Shown piece by piece: positions 9,052 to 17,874 of a DNA stretch of 64,000 bases. How positions within the stretch are numbered: the first letter of the stretch is position 1; every line of letters starts with the position of its first letter. The notes beneath the pieces were generated by a model. The model worked only from the letters and a program-made list of their open reading frames with translations. It ran no database searches and had not been told where the DNA came from. Both the position numbers and the translations under genes were made by a program. Origin of the DNA: Geminocystis sp. NIES-3709 (lineage in GTDB: Bacteria; Cyanobacteriota; Cyanobacteriia; Cyanobacteriales; Cyanobacteriaceae); contig NZ_AP014821.1 of the NCBI RefSeq assembly GCF_001548115.1, positions 1,426,001 through 1,490,000 of the forward strand, written 5' to 3'.

Positions 9052-10176
9052 TTAGTTATTAAGATTAAGAACTTGATTGGCAAGAAACTGCTGATTTGCT
9101 TGTCTTATTTTTGCTCCTACTTCATCATATAAAAATGGTAAAGTAGCATAACGAATTCCTTTCGTAACGGGAGTAGCTTCATGAAGTAAAGAACAGGAAA
9201 AAACCACTGCCCCACCAGTAGGCGCTCGATAAGTTTTATTACCAAATTCAGGAAAACGTAAATTTCCTCCTTCGTATTCTTCTGCGTTTAAATTGATAGT
9301 TACGGCAAAACGACGATGAGCTGTTGCTTTTGTTGTATTATCTCGGTGAGGACGAAAAAAACCTCCAGAGTTACTGTCATAACAAGCTACTATATATCTT
9401 TCTATGCGAGTGACGGGAAACTGAAAGGCTTTACTAATTTGTGGGAGTAATCTTCTGCTTAAACGTTCTCGTATTTCACTTTTAATTTCTTCTGATTCAA
9501 TAGTATAATCTTTTCGTTTTTTAAATGTATTATCCTGAACCCCGATCGTTTTACCATCTTTCTCTCGCATAAATCCTGATTCATTTCCCCCATATTGATT
9601 ATATAAGTTGATTAATTGCCGACAAAACGCTCTTTCAAAAACACGAGGTACAATTAAAATGGGAGCAGATAAAGGTACTTCTGCATAATCATCAACAGAA
9701 GGTAATTCGTTTAAAATATTTTCGATCGTGCGATTATGAATATCACCATCAATAAAAGGGATATTAGCAATTACCCGTAATGAAGGATCAAGTATAAGAG
9801 TAAAGGGAGAATAGATAATGATATTATTTTCGTCGCTTTGTAATGCACCATATAACTTGCTAACCTGAAAATCAAAGTCCCAAAAAAAACGGATACCCGG
9901 AATAATGTCTTGAATACGATTTAATTCCAAATCTTGAGGTTCAACGCTAACACCAAAAAAACACACATCAGAATCATTAAATTTATCTCGAATTTCTTGA
10001 CAAAAAAAAGATAAAACCTTTAAGATACTTTCGTTTTGTGCAGATCCAAAAAAAAACAACACGACATAACGACCTGCTACAGTATTAAAATTAAATACGG
10101 GATTACTACTACTTTTACACTCAAACCAAGGTACTGCGTCACCAAATAAAAACTTATTCATAATATTTTTGAACAC
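9052..10176 (-). CDS. Thioredoxin/AhpC-fold domain fused to a 2OG-Fe(II) oxygenase (prolyl 4-hydroxylase type)
   Basis: The protein has 374 residues from a GTG start; an ATG five codons later (10161) is equally possible. Residues ~10-150 look like a peroxiredoxin/AhpC-TSA fold (VVLFFFGSAQNES, FFGVSVEP, LILDPSLRVIA). The position of the peroxidatic cysteine is taken by GSAQNES, so the domain is probably not a peroxidase. Residues ~165-360 are a P4Hc-type oxygenase, with iron ligands H277-x-D279 and H332 and the 2-oxoglutarate-binding R342 (KGIRYATLPFLYD). The enzyme would hydroxylate a protein or small molecule. Its substrate is unknown. Neither neighbour suggests a pathway. Confidence 0.85.
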   Translation of the reverse strand: MFKNIMNKFLFGDAVPWFECKSSSNPVFNFNTVAGRYVVLFFFGSAQNESILKVLSFFCQEIRDKFNDSDVCFFGVSVEPQDLELNRIQDIIPGIRFFWDFDFQVSKLYGALQSDENNIIIYSPFTLILDPSLRVIANIPFIDGDIHNRTIENILNELPSVDDYAEVPLSAPILIVPRVFERAFCRQLINLYNQYGGNESGFMREKDGKTIGVQDNTFKKRKDYTIESEEIKSEIRERLSRRLLPQISKAFQFPVTRIERYIVACYDSNSGGFFRPHRDNTTKATAHRRFAVTINLNAEEYEGGNLRFPEFGNKTYRAPTGGAVVFSCSLLHEATPVTKGIRYATLPFLYDEVGAKIRQANQQFLANQVLNLNN

Positions 10177-10324
10177 TATACAACAAAATACTAACCTTCA
10201 AATTTTCACTTTTTTTAGGAAAAGTCTTTTTTCTTTGCACTTTTATTCTTATTTTTAATATTACTATTTGAAGTTAAGATTATCGGGAATTGTACCGCAA
10301 TTATTCTCATGAATGACGAAAAAA

Positions 10325-10786
10325 TTAGCGACGAGATTCAAACCAAGATGTTAATAAACTTCTACAGGCAGTTTCTTTGATACCCCCAAAAACTTGTAAA
10401 TGATGGTTAGAAGCATCACTATCAGGAATATTTAATACCGTGCGAATAGCTCCAGTTTTAAAGTCATCAACTCCATAAATTAAAGTTTTAAGACGAGCTT
10501 GAATAATTGCTCCGGCACACATGGGACAAGGTTCAAGAGTTACATATAGGGTACATTCATGTAACCGCCACGTACTTAGTTTTTTACAAGCATCACGAAT
10601 GGCTAATATTTCGGCATGAGCAGTACAATCCTGATATTTTTCTTTCTGATTATAGCTAGAGGATATTAATTTGTTTTGTCGATCGATAATTACTGCGCCA
10701 ACGGGTATTTCTCCTTCTTCTCCAGCTTTTATGGCTAAAGTTAAGGCTTCCTTCATCCAATACTGATGATTGTGCAAATCTGACAT
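10325..10786 (-). CDS. tadA: tRNA-specific adenosine deaminase TadA
   Basis: This cytidine-deaminase-fold enzyme makes inosine at the wobble position of tRNA-Arg(ACG). It shows the zinc site HAE and PCPMCAGA (H63, E65, C93 and C96, counted from a TTG six codons upstream). The ATG at 10786 (MSDLHNHQYWMKEAL) is preferred over that TTG because it gives the usual N-terminus. The gene follows the DUF3067 gene by 19 bases on the same strand, so the two are probably co-transcribed. Its end is about 150 bases from the start of the oxygenase gene. Confidence 0.95.
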   Translation of the reverse strand: MSDLHNHQYWMKEALTLAIKAGEEGEIPVGAVIIDRQNKLISSSYNQKEKYQDCTAHAEILAIRDACKKLSTWRLHECTLYVTLEPCPMCAGAIIQARLKTLIYGVDDFKTGAIRTVLNIPDSDASNHHLQVFGGIKETACRSLLTSWFESRR

Positions 10787-10805
10787 TTTTTTTGATAATC
10801 TCAAA

Positions 10806-11114
10806 CTATAAAATCCATTCAGAAGTTCGATCCCCTAAATCAAGAGAGATACTAACGGCTTTACCTAAACGGGGACGACTTTTTGCTTCCAAAATACCAT
10901 TTTCCACTTGATTGATGACTCCCCAACTGGTGATATAGTTAGCAACTTGTTCTAAATGTTGAGCATACTCAGATTCAGTCCAATGAAAAGAGGCTTGTTC
11001 TAAATATTTCCACATCACCTGAAAATAAATTTTATCTTTAATTTTGATAAGTTGTACATCATAACAATATCCCCACTTATTAAAAATTAGTTCTCTTAAG
11101 TCTTTTCCTGTCAT
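10806..11114 (-). CDS. DUF3067 family protein
   Basis: This 102-residue soluble protein starts MTGKDLRELIFNKWGYCYDV and is recognised as the DUF3067 family of cyanobacteria and plastids. It has many aromatic residues and no membrane segment. Biochemical function is not known to me with certainty. From memory, unverified, a plant DUF3067 protein has been connected to cytochrome b6f stability. The location fits that link: the gene is divergent from petC-petA with a shared 198-base upstream region. It precedes tadA on the same strand. Confidence 0.8.
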   Translation of the reverse strand: MTGKDLRELIFNKWGYCYDVQLIKIKDKIYFQVMWKYLEQASFHWTESEYAQHLEQVANYITSWGVINQVENGILEAKSRPRLGKAVSISLDLGDRTSEWIL

Positions 11115-11312
11115 AGTGATTTTTTTATGTTCAGATAAATATATCGTTATGTTAACGATCGATTTTAGGAAAGATAGTTGAATGATTCTGCAAAAGGTTC
11201 ATTTTTTGTAATAATTAGATAATGACTTTAATTAACCTTATTTAACATAAAGGTTCTTGAGTTGATTGTAAAACGATAACCAAAGTAATCAATTACATAA
11301 TCTAGTTTAGTT

Positions 11313-11852
11313 ATGACTCAAATTACAGGAAATGCTGATGTACCCGATATGGGCCGTCGTCAGTTTATGAATTTACTGACTTTTGGTACTATTACCGGAG
11401 TAGCCGCTGGGGCTTTATATCCCGTGGTTAGCTATTTTATCCCTAAATCTAGTGGTGGTACTGGTGGTGGTATTACCGCTAAAGATAAACTCGGTAATGA
11501 TATTATCGCTAGTGCCTTCTTAGCTAATCATCAAGCTGGCGATCGAACTTTAGCCCAAGGCTTAAAAGGTGATCCTACTTATATCGTTGTTACAAAAGAC
11601 AAAGCGATCGAATCCTATGGCATCAATGCTGTATGTACTCACTTAGGTTGTGTTGTACCTTGGAATGCGTCAGAAGATAAATTTATGTGTCCTTGTCACG
11701 GTTCTCAATATAATAACGAAGGTAAAGTAGTTCGTGGCCCCGCACCTCTTTCTTTAGCTTTAGTTCATGCCAATGTCACCGATGATAAAGTCGTTTTGAC
11801 TAACTGGGAAGAAACCGACTTCCGTGACGGCTCAAATCCTTGGTGGGCTTAA
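11313..11852 (+). CDS. petC: Cytochrome b6f complex Rieske iron-sulfur subunit
   Basis: The 179-residue protein has a short N-terminal segment with a twin-arginine-like RRQFMN and one membrane helix (~residues 17-40). A glycine-rich hinge (SSGGTGGG) follows, then the Rieske [2Fe-2S] fold with CTHLGC and CPCHGS. It carries electrons from plastoquinol to cytochrome f in the thylakoid. petA follows after 77 bases, the standard cyanobacterial petCA operon. The gene is of the main petC type; minor Rieske paralogues are not seen here. Confidence 0.98.
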   Translation: MTQITGNADVPDMGRRQFMNLLTFGTITGVAAGALYPVVSYFIPKSSGGTGGGITAKDKLGNDIIASAFLANHQAGDRTLAQGLKGDPTYIVVTKDKAIESYGINAVCTHLGCVVPWNASEDKFMCPCHGSQYNNEGKVVRGPAPLSLALVHANVTDDKVVLTNWEETDFRDGSNPWWA

Positions 11853-11929
11853 ACTACCAACAATAAACAATTAACAACATATCAGTTTTAAATGATTTAG
11901 ATAAAATTCAATAACTGTAAAAAATATCA

Positions 11930-12910
11930 ATGAGAGATCATTCTTTTTTAGCTAATATGGCAAAAAAAATAAACAAAATTATCCTTGTGTCTATTGCGAG
12001 TGTTTGTTTATTCCTTGCCAGTGACTTATTATTACCCCAAAGTGCTAATGCCTATCCTTTCTGGGCGCAAGAAACTGCTCCAATGACTCCCAGAGAAGCA
12101 ACTGGTCGTATAGTTTGTGCTAACTGTCACCTTGCCTCTAAACCTGCGGAAGTGGAAATTCCAGCAGCAGTATTACCTGACACCGTTTTTGAAGCAGTGG
12201 TAAAAATTCCTTACGATCATTCTCAACAACAAGTATTAGGGGATGGAAGCAAAGGCGGTTTAAATGTCGGTGCAGTATTAATGTTACCCGATGGTTTTAA
12301 AATTGCTCCCGACGATCGTATTCCTGAAGAAATGAAAGAAAAAGTCAATGGTGCTTATTTCCAATCCTATCGTGAAGGTAAAGACAACTGGGTGATTGTT
12401 GGCCCTCTCCCCGGTGACAATTATGAAGAAATCGTCTTTCCTGTATTATCTCCAGATCCGGCGACTAATCCTAACATTCACTTTGGTAAATATTCCGTTC
12501 ACTTAGGTGCAAACAGAGGTAGAGGACAAGTTTACCCCACTGGACAATTAAGTAACAATAACGTGTTCAAAGCTCCTGTAACTGGTGCTGTTACCGCTAT
12601 TGATGAAGTTGAAGGAGGTAGTTATACCGTTACTATCACTAGCGAAGATGGCAACACTGCTACTGTGGATATTCCTGCTGGCCCTCAATTAATTGTTGCC
12701 GAAGGTCAAGAAGTTACTACTGGTGAAGCATTAACAAATAATCCTAACGTGGGTGGTTTCGGACAAAAAGACACAGAAGTTGTATTACAAAGTCCTGCTC
12801 GTATTCTCTGGTTATTAGTGTTTATCGCTGGTATCATGTTATCTCAAATTTTCTTAGTTCTGAAGAAAAAACAAATCGAGAAAGTACAAGAAGCTGGTAT
12901 GTATTTCTAA
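11930..12910 (+). CDS. petA: Apocytochrome f
   Basis: The protein has 326 residues, with a signal peptide of 41 residues cut after SANA. The mature N-terminal Tyr42 (YPFWAQ) is the axial haem ligand. Haem is bound at C63-A-N-C66-H67. A large lumenal domain is followed by one C-terminal membrane helix (~residues 290-312) and a short stromal tail. The first ATG gives an N-terminus like that of relatives; a second ATG is nine codons in. It is the second gene of petCA and ends in a hairpin that lies within the last codons of convergent dusB. Confidence 0.98.
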   Translation: MRDHSFLANMAKKINKIILVSIASVCLFLASDLLLPQSANAYPFWAQETAPMTPREATGRIVCANCHLASKPAEVEIPAAVLPDTVFEAVVKIPYDHSQQQVLGDGSKGGLNVGAVLMLPDGFKIAPDDRIPEEMKEKVNGAYFQSYREGKDNWVIVGPLPGDNYEEIVFPVLSPDPATNPNIHFGKYSVHLGANRGRGQVYPTGQLSNNNVFKAPVTGAVTAIDEVEGGSYTVTITSEDGNTATVDIPAGPQLIVAEGQEVTTGEALTNNPNVGGFGQKDTEVVLQSPARILWLLVFIAGIMLSQIFLVLKKKQIEKVQEAGMYF

Positions 12911-12928
12911 TTTTTACAAATCAGTTAT

Positions 12929-13993
12929 TTATATATGGGAGGTTATTGTACCTCCTTTTTTTATAGTTTTTATAGAACCCATGTCTGTTATCTCTCCTAA
13001 TATTGCTTGATTTATTAAATTCAACCCTTCCTCAAGACTGTTAATTTGAGAACATCGATCGCGTAACTCTGCGGCACCACTAAAACCCTTACAATACCAT
13101 GACAGATGTTTTCTGGCTTGAAAAATTCCTCTTTGTCCTTTATATTCCCATAATCCTATTAAATGGTCTTTAGCACAATCTAAACGTTCTTTTAAAGTAG
13201 GTAAAATAATATTTTTGCCATTTTTGAGGTAATAGTCAATTTGTCCCACTAAAAAAGGATAACCTAAAGTGCCACGAGAACACATCACCCCATCTGCTTT
13301 CGTGATCTCAAGACAACGAATAGCATCATCCACCGAAAAAATATCCCCATTGGCAATAACAGGAATCGTCAATACTTCCTTAACTTTTGCAATTAAATCC
13401 CATCGGGCAGTACCAGTATAACCTTGTTCACGGGTACGTCCATGTACAGTTATCATACTTGCTCCAGCTTCTTCCATTCTTTGGGCAAAATCCAAGATAT
13501 TGATTTCTTCATCATTCCAACCTAAACGAGTTTTCACCGTAACAGGCACATCAACGGCTTTTTTGACCTCTTTTACGATCGCCATGGCAACATCTGGTTG
13601 ACGCAATAGACGAGAGCCACCACCTTTTTTGGTAATTTTGTTAACAGGACATCCCATATTAATATCGATCGTTTTTGCCCCCTCTTGAACAGCTTTTTGG
13701 GCTGCTTCTGCCATAAAATCAGGACGACAGTCAAATAACTGAATACTAATAGGTTGTTCATGGGGATCGATTTCCATTAGTTTTGGTAACTGTTGAAGAT
13801 GGTGAATTTCTGTGGCACTTACCATTTCCGTGTAAATCATTGATTCAGGTGCATATTTTCTTACGAGGCGACGAAAAACTAAATCTGTTACCCCAGAAAG
13901 AGGAGACTGTAAAACTCGACTGTTAATTGTAACATTCCCAATTTTTAAGGGATTTGATAGTTTGTGTTTTAACTCATTTGATATACAAGACAT
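12929..13993 (-). CDS. dusB: tRNA-dihydrouridine synthase, DusB type
   Basis: This 354-residue flavoenzyme reduces uridines in the tRNA D-loop. An FMN-binding TIM barrel begins at PLSGVTDLVFRRL. The active-site cysteine is in DINMGCPVNKI, and the phosphate-binding strands VTVKTRLGW, ITVHGRT and PVIANGDI are visible. The last ten codons (KKGGTITSHI) coincide with the petA terminator hairpin, so the C-terminal tail is shaped by that RNA element. The gene is convergent with petA, with 18 bases between stops. Confidence 0.94.
   Translation of the reverse strand: MSCISNELKHKLSNPLKIGNVTINSRVLQSPLSGVTDLVFRRLVRKYAPESMIYTEMVSATEIHHLQQLPKLMEIDPHEQPISIQLFDCRPDFMAEAAQKAVQEGAKTIDINMGCPVNKITKKGGGSRLLRQPDVAMAIVKEVKKAVDVPVTVKTRLGWNDEEINILDFAQRMEEAGASMITVHGRTREQGYTGTARWDLIAKVKEVLTIPVIANGDIFSVDDAIRCLEITKADGVMCSRGTLGYPFLVGQIDYYLKNGKNIILPTLKERLDCAKDHLIGLWEYKGQRGIFQARKHLSWYCKGFSGAAELRDRCSQINSLEEGLNLINQAILGEITDMGSIKTIKKGGTITSHI
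12938..12962 (+). terminator. petA terminator inside dusB coding sequence
   Basis: GGAGGT (12938-12943), a 6-base loop, ACCTCC (12950-12955), then seven T (12956-12962) form a classic intrinsic terminator 27 bases past the petA stop. The same bases, read on the minus strand, encode the dusB C-terminal KGGTIT. It also stops plus-strand transcription from running through dusB as antisense. Confidence 0.75.
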
Positions 13994-14199
13994 TTTTTTG
14001 AATTTTGTTTTAAATTATTACTGAAAATTAGCTAATTTTTTAACACTTATTTACAGTGAGTTTTTGTTGTTTGATAGGATAATTACCAATTTTCCCTAAT
14101 ATTTTTTAATGATTTTTGTAGTTTTTGTCTTGTAATAATTTTGGCATAGCATAATTTAAACAAGCACTATTCAAAAATATCCTCAACTCTAGTAAGACT

Positions 14200-14652
14200 T
14201 TATTCCTTTTGCATTTCTTGAAGAATAATAACAAAATCATCAATACTCGTAAACTTACCATAAACAGAAGCAAAACGGACATAAGCGACTTCAGAAAGTT
14301 TACTTAAATAACTTAATACTAATTCACCGATATATTGAGTTGTTATTTCCCTCATGGAATTTTCTTCTATCTGCGACTCAATATTTTCGACTAATGTTTC
14401 CAATCTATCCCCTTCAATACCTGTTTTTTCGCAGGCTCTTACTATTCCTCTTAATATTTTAGATCGATCGAAAGATTCTGTACTACCATCCTTTTTTATT
14501 ACTGTAATCGGTACAAACTCTATTCTTTCATAAGTGGTAAAACGATGCCCACAATCTAAACACTCCCTCCTGCGTCTGATACTCTGTCCTTTTTCCGTAG
14601 TGCGAGATTCTAACACCTTACTATTATCAGAATTACAAGAAGGACATAACAT
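14200..14652 (-). CDS. nrdR: Transcriptional repressor NrdR
   Basis: The protein has 150 residues. A zinc ribbon (C3-x2-C6 and C31-x2-C34) is followed by an ATP-cone domain ([19 protein letters not shown]). NrdR senses ATP/dATP and represses ribonucleotide reductase genes at NrdR boxes. No nrd gene is in the window. It lies about 360 bases downstream of psbT on the same strand, a neighbourhood I recall from other cyanobacteria. That gap contains a hairpin next to psbT but no other gene. Confidence 0.95.
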   Translation of the reverse strand: MLCPSCNSDNSKVLESRTTEKGQSIRRRRECLDCGHRFTTYERIEFVPITVIKKDGSTESFDRSKILRGIVRACEKTGIEGDRLETLVENIESQIEENSMREITTQYIGELVLSYLSKLSEVAYVRFASVYGKFTSIDDFVIILQEMQKE

Positions 14653-15013
14653 ATTTTTAAAATTAATTTAATCGCTAATAAGTATAATTAGGATGGGCAT
14701 TACCCACAAAACCTGATTTAAGAGTTGTAGAAACGTTTTACGCAACATTTGCTTTAGAGATATAGTACTACGGATTTAGGTTAGGACTATTAATTTTTAT
14801 ACATAATCAAGACTATGATTTAGTTTACTGATTGAAAGTGTACTAATGTCATTGAGTAAGACTATAATTTGCGATAATTCCACGAAAAAAAGCCTCTTTC
14901 TTTAATATCTTAACTAAATCAGAGACTCAATGAAGATATATATGAAAAAGACTTTTTAATTAGATAGTAACTAAGGAGGAAATAATTAAGAATTTCCTTA
15001 GTCATCGATGAAT
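14653..15013. other. psbT-nrdR intergenic region
   Basis: In these 361 bases I see the psbT-proximal hairpin (14970-15002). No ORF, tRNA or NrdR-box pair is clear. The length suggests that nrdR has its own promoter rather than depending on psbBT transcription. Confidence 0.4.
14970..15002 (-). terminator. Hairpin just after psbT
   Basis: ACTAAGG (14970-14976) pairs with CCTTAGT (14996-15002), and an inner AAAT/ATTT extends the stem past a small bulge. It lies 12 bases after the psbT stop on the minus strand. The following T content is only moderate, so it may stabilise the psbBT 3' end as much as terminate. Confidence 0.4.
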
Positions 15014-15109
15014 TTACTTGTTGATTTTAGGAGGCTCACGGAATGCTACAGCAAAGAATAATACTGAGATCATCATAGCCAACACGAGAATATAAGCAAC
15101 ACTTTCCAT
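15014..15109 (-). CDS. psbT: Photosystem II reaction centre protein T
   Basis: This 31-residue single-helix protein, MESVAYILVLAMMISVLFFA then VAFREPPKINK, matches PsbT in length and sequence, including the conserved FREPPK end. PsbT sits at the photosystem II monomer interface near D1 and CP47 and helps in dimer stability and QA-side recovery after photodamage. It starts 91 bases after the psbB stop on the same strand, the conserved psbB-psbT order of cyanobacteria and plastids. Confidence 0.95.
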   Translation of the reverse strand: MESVAYILVLAMMISVLFFAVAFREPPKINK

Positions 15110-15200
15110 TTTATTTTCTCTATATTGTAATTTTTATTTTAAAGAGAAATAGAAAGAAAACGAAATCCTCTCTATTTCCCATAAATAAGTTATGCAAAAA

Positions 15201-16733
15201 TTATGCAGATTCTGGACGACGAGTAGATTTATCACCCACTTTCTGGAATAATCCCCATTCTACTTGGTCTGGATCTAAATCGGGGTCGATACCTGCAAAT
15301 ACATCACGGAATAATGTACGAGCACCATGCCAAATATGACCGAAAAAGAACAGTAAAGCAAAACAAGCATGACCAAAGGTAAACCAACCACGAGTACTGG
15401 TACGGAATACACCATCAGAGTTAAGAGTTTCAGTATCAAATTCAAATGGTTCGCCCAATTGTGCTTTACGCGCGTAGCGTTTAACATCAAGGGGATCACT
15501 AAAGGTTTTACCATCTAAGTCTCCACCTAAGAAACTAACGGTAACGCCAGTTTGTTCAATACTCAAAGCTGATTCAGCACGACGGAAAGGAATATCTGCA
15601 CGGACAACTCCATCTGCATCAGTTAAAACTACAGGGAAGGTTTCAAAGAAGTTAGGAAGACGACGTAAAAATAATTCGTTACCATCTTTATCTTTGAACA
15701 CAGGATGACCTAGCCAACCTTGAGCAATACCGTCTCCTTTATCCATCGCACCAGTACGGAACAAACCACCTTTAGCAGGACTATTCCCAACATAGTCATA
15801 GAATGCTAGTTTTTCAGGAATTGCCGCCCATGCTTCCTCCGCAGTAGCACCGCTAGCAATACTTGTTTCTACTCGGCGCTGAATTTCTTGTTGATAGTAA
15901 CCTTGATCCCATTGATAACGGGTAGGTCCGAATAATTCTACTGGGGTGGTAGCATTTCCATACCACATAGTTCCAGCGACGACGAAAGCAGCAAAAAACA
16001 CGGCGGCGATACTGCTAGATAGTACGGTTTCAATGTTACCCATACGAAGGGCTTTATAAAGTCTTTCTGGAGGACGAACACTGAGATGGAATAAACCAGC
16101 GATAATACCAACGATCCCCGCCGCAATATGGTGAGCAACAACTCCACCGGGGTTAAAGGGGTTAAAACCGGCAGGTCCCCATTCAGGCGCTACGGCTTGA
16201 ACGTGTCCAGTTAAAGCGTAAGGATCAGATACCCACATTCCAGGTCCCCATAATCCAGTTAGGTGGAATGCACCAAAACCGAAACATAGTAATCCAGATA
16301 AGAATAAGTGAATGCCGAACATTTTAGGTAGATCGAGGGCTGGTTCACCAGTACGGGAGTCAGTGAACAATTCTAAATCCCAGAATACCCAGTGCCATAC
16401 AGCCGCTAAAAAAAGTAATCCAGATAAGATGATATGAGCGATCGCCACACCTTCAAAAGACCAAAATCCAGGATCAATGCCAGTTTCTCCGGTGATACTC
16501 CAACCACCCCAAGATCCTGTTACCCCTAAACGTGCCATAAAGGGTAATACGAACATTCCTTGTCTCCACATGGGATTTAACACAGCGTCACTGGGATCAA
16601 ATATGGCTAATTCATATAAAGCCATAGATCCTGCCCAACCTGCTACCAATGCGGTGTGCATTAAATGCACTGCAATTAAACGACCCGGATCGTTAATTAC
16701 AACTGTGTGTACTCTATACCAAGGTAGTCCCAT
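15201..16733 (-). CDS. psbB: Photosystem II chlorophyll-binding protein CP47
   Basis: The 510-residue core antenna protein has six membrane helices with many His ligands for chlorophyll (for example [40 protein letters not shown]). A large lumenal loop lies between helices five and six. The start [15 protein letters not shown] is the family norm, with AGGAGGA about 8 bases before the ATG. psbT follows. The assembly factor pam68, whose family aids CP47 insertion, is some 3 kb away on the same strand. Confidence 0.98.
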   Translation of the reverse strand: MGLPWYRVHTVVINDPGRLIAVHLMHTALVAGWAGSMALYELAIFDPSDAVLNPMWRQGMFVLPFMARLGVTGSWGGWSITGETGIDPGFWSFEGVAIAHIILSGLLFLAAVWHWVFWDLELFTDSRTGEPALDLPKMFGIHLFLSGLLCFGFGAFHLTGLWGPGMWVSDPYALTGHVQAVAPEWGPAGFNPFNPGGVVAHHIAAGIVGIIAGLFHLSVRPPERLYKALRMGNIETVLSSSIAAVFFAAFVVAGTMWYGNATTPVELFGPTRYQWDQGYYQQEIQRRVETSIASGATAEEAWAAIPEKLAFYDYVGNSPAKGGLFRTGAMDKGDGIAQGWLGHPVFKDKDGNELFLRRLPNFFETFPVVLTDADGVVRADIPFRRAESALSIEQTGVTVSFLGGDLDGKTFSDPLDVKRYARKAQLGEPFEFDTETLNSDGVFRTSTRGWFTFGHACFALLFFFGHIWHGARTLFRDVFAGIDPDLDPDQVEWGLFQKVGDKSTRRPESA

Positions 16734-17517
16734 CGACTACGCTCCTCCTATTAATGTGATTTTTACTAAATTGGGGATAGATCCAGTTTACTATAACCGT
16801 TGAGGGTTTTCTGTCTCAAAATTAATTTTGAATAGAATTACCCTATGATCTTAATTTTATGTTAAAAATTCTATCTTTTATTAGAACTTATGGCAAGATG
16901 TTTTTTAATAGACAATAAGACAAAACGGGAAAAATCCATTTTAGGAATTTTAAAACCAATTCTCGTCACTTTTTCCTATTCCCTTTTCCTTTTTGTCTGT
17001 CGTCACCGAGAATTTATGATAGAGGAGCAAGATCTAAATTTAATGGAGAGATTTAATTAGGGTGCACTGAAAAAGTCTTTTGACGAGGGTAGGAGTTAGG
17101 AGATAGGAGACAGAAGATAGAAGAAATATCAAAAAATCAAGGTTTTGATGTTGTTAATCTACCTAATAAGTATCTCAGTTTAATACAAAATGTATGAGTA
17201 ATAGCAGGGTATTAGTTGTTAGGTATTAGGTAAAGAATTGAGGAAAAACTGTTAACAATTGATTTTAGTTAGATTAATTTAATTAAATAATTCAATCAGA
17301 TTTGGTATTTTTAGAACCTAAAACCTAAAACCTAGCTACATCAAGGATTTTTTCTCGAGTTCAGATAATAAGTATATTTGTAACTAATAAAAATAAAGTC
17401 AAAAGTGTTAAGTTTTTGAGTAAAAATCCCTAAAACCGTGCACTTTTTTGTTAATGTAGTATGTAGGAACCTTTGATTTTAATACCTTTATAATTTATTC
17501 AGCAGACCCTAATTAAA
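16734..17517. other. psbB upstream region and transposon-like segment
   Basis: The gap of 784 bases has no believable gene. The part next to psbB (16734-17040) should hold the psbB promoter and 5' leader. The part from 17049 on is bounded by inverted repeats and holds heptamer arrays: 17090-17124 and two CCTAAAA units at 17317-17330. Confidence 0.5.
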
Positions 17518-17519
17518 AT
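17049..17519. mobile_element. Candidate non-autonomous element (MITE-like) with terminal inverted repeats
   Basis: The left end GATTTAATTAGGGTGCACTG (17049-) matches the reverse complement of the right end, CATTTTAATTAGGGTCTGCTG (ending at 17519). The core TTTAATTAGGGT is shared and the similarity continues as GCACTGAAAAAGT versus CTGCTGAATAAAT. About 470 bases lie between, with no ORF. The AGGGT(C)TGCTGAA style of end is familiar from insertion-sequence termini. The right end abuts the ATG of the next gene (17518). A partial copy of the left end recurs at 24793. Confidence 0.45.
17090..17124 (+). repeat. Heptamer array, 5 units
   Basis: TAGGAGT, TAGGAGA, TAGGAGA, CAGAAGA and TAGAAGA follow one another without gaps, inside the candidate mobile segment. 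They belong to the same class of degenerate 7-base arrays found at several places in the window. Confidence 0.7.
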
Positions 17520-17874
17520 GTTACTCAAAGATAATCAGGAACTACAATTAATAAAAAATTCAATAATTGAAGGAATGTTGGACTATATAGTAAATGATGA
17601 TAATCCAGCTTATACGAAAGCTGATGTGGAAGAATTTGACCGTATTTTAGAAGAACATCTTTTGGCTCTTTCTAAAACAGAGAATAAAAATTCTGCGATG
17701 AAATGTGTAAAGATGACCGTTATAAAACTAAATCAATTAAATCAAAAAGCTGGAGAAGAACTAATTGAAACAGATCAAAGAGAAGGAATTTGTGAGTATA
17801 TAATTAAGGCTGGTGTCTTACTTGGTTTTAATAATGAAAATGAAGACATCACGGAGGAGTGGCGAGAATGGTAG
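17518..17874 (+). CDS. Hypothetical protein, translationally coupled to the next gene
   Basis: This 118-residue acidic, mostly helical protein has no membrane segment, signal peptide or cysteine cluster, and I do not recognise the family. Features: MLLKDNQELQLIKNSIIEGM at the N-terminus, a central charged region with two Met-rich turns, and the end DITEEWREW. The ATG is at the edge of the transposon-like segment, and no strong Shine-Dalgarno sequence is visible before it. Its stop codon overlaps the start of the next gene (ATGGTAG). Coupled translation suggests the two products act together, which is inference. Confidence 0.75.
   Translation: MLLKDNQELQLIKNSIIEGMLDYIVNDDNPAYTKADVEEFDRILEEHLLALSKTENKNSAMKCVKMTVIKLNQLNQKAGEELIETDQREGICEYIIKAGVLLGFNNENEDITEEWREW

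Noticed and set aside
16477-16803. 108-codon open frame opposite psbB
   Set aside because: Antisense to the conserved CP47 N-terminus, with no recognisable protein features. It is a shadow of psbB codon use.
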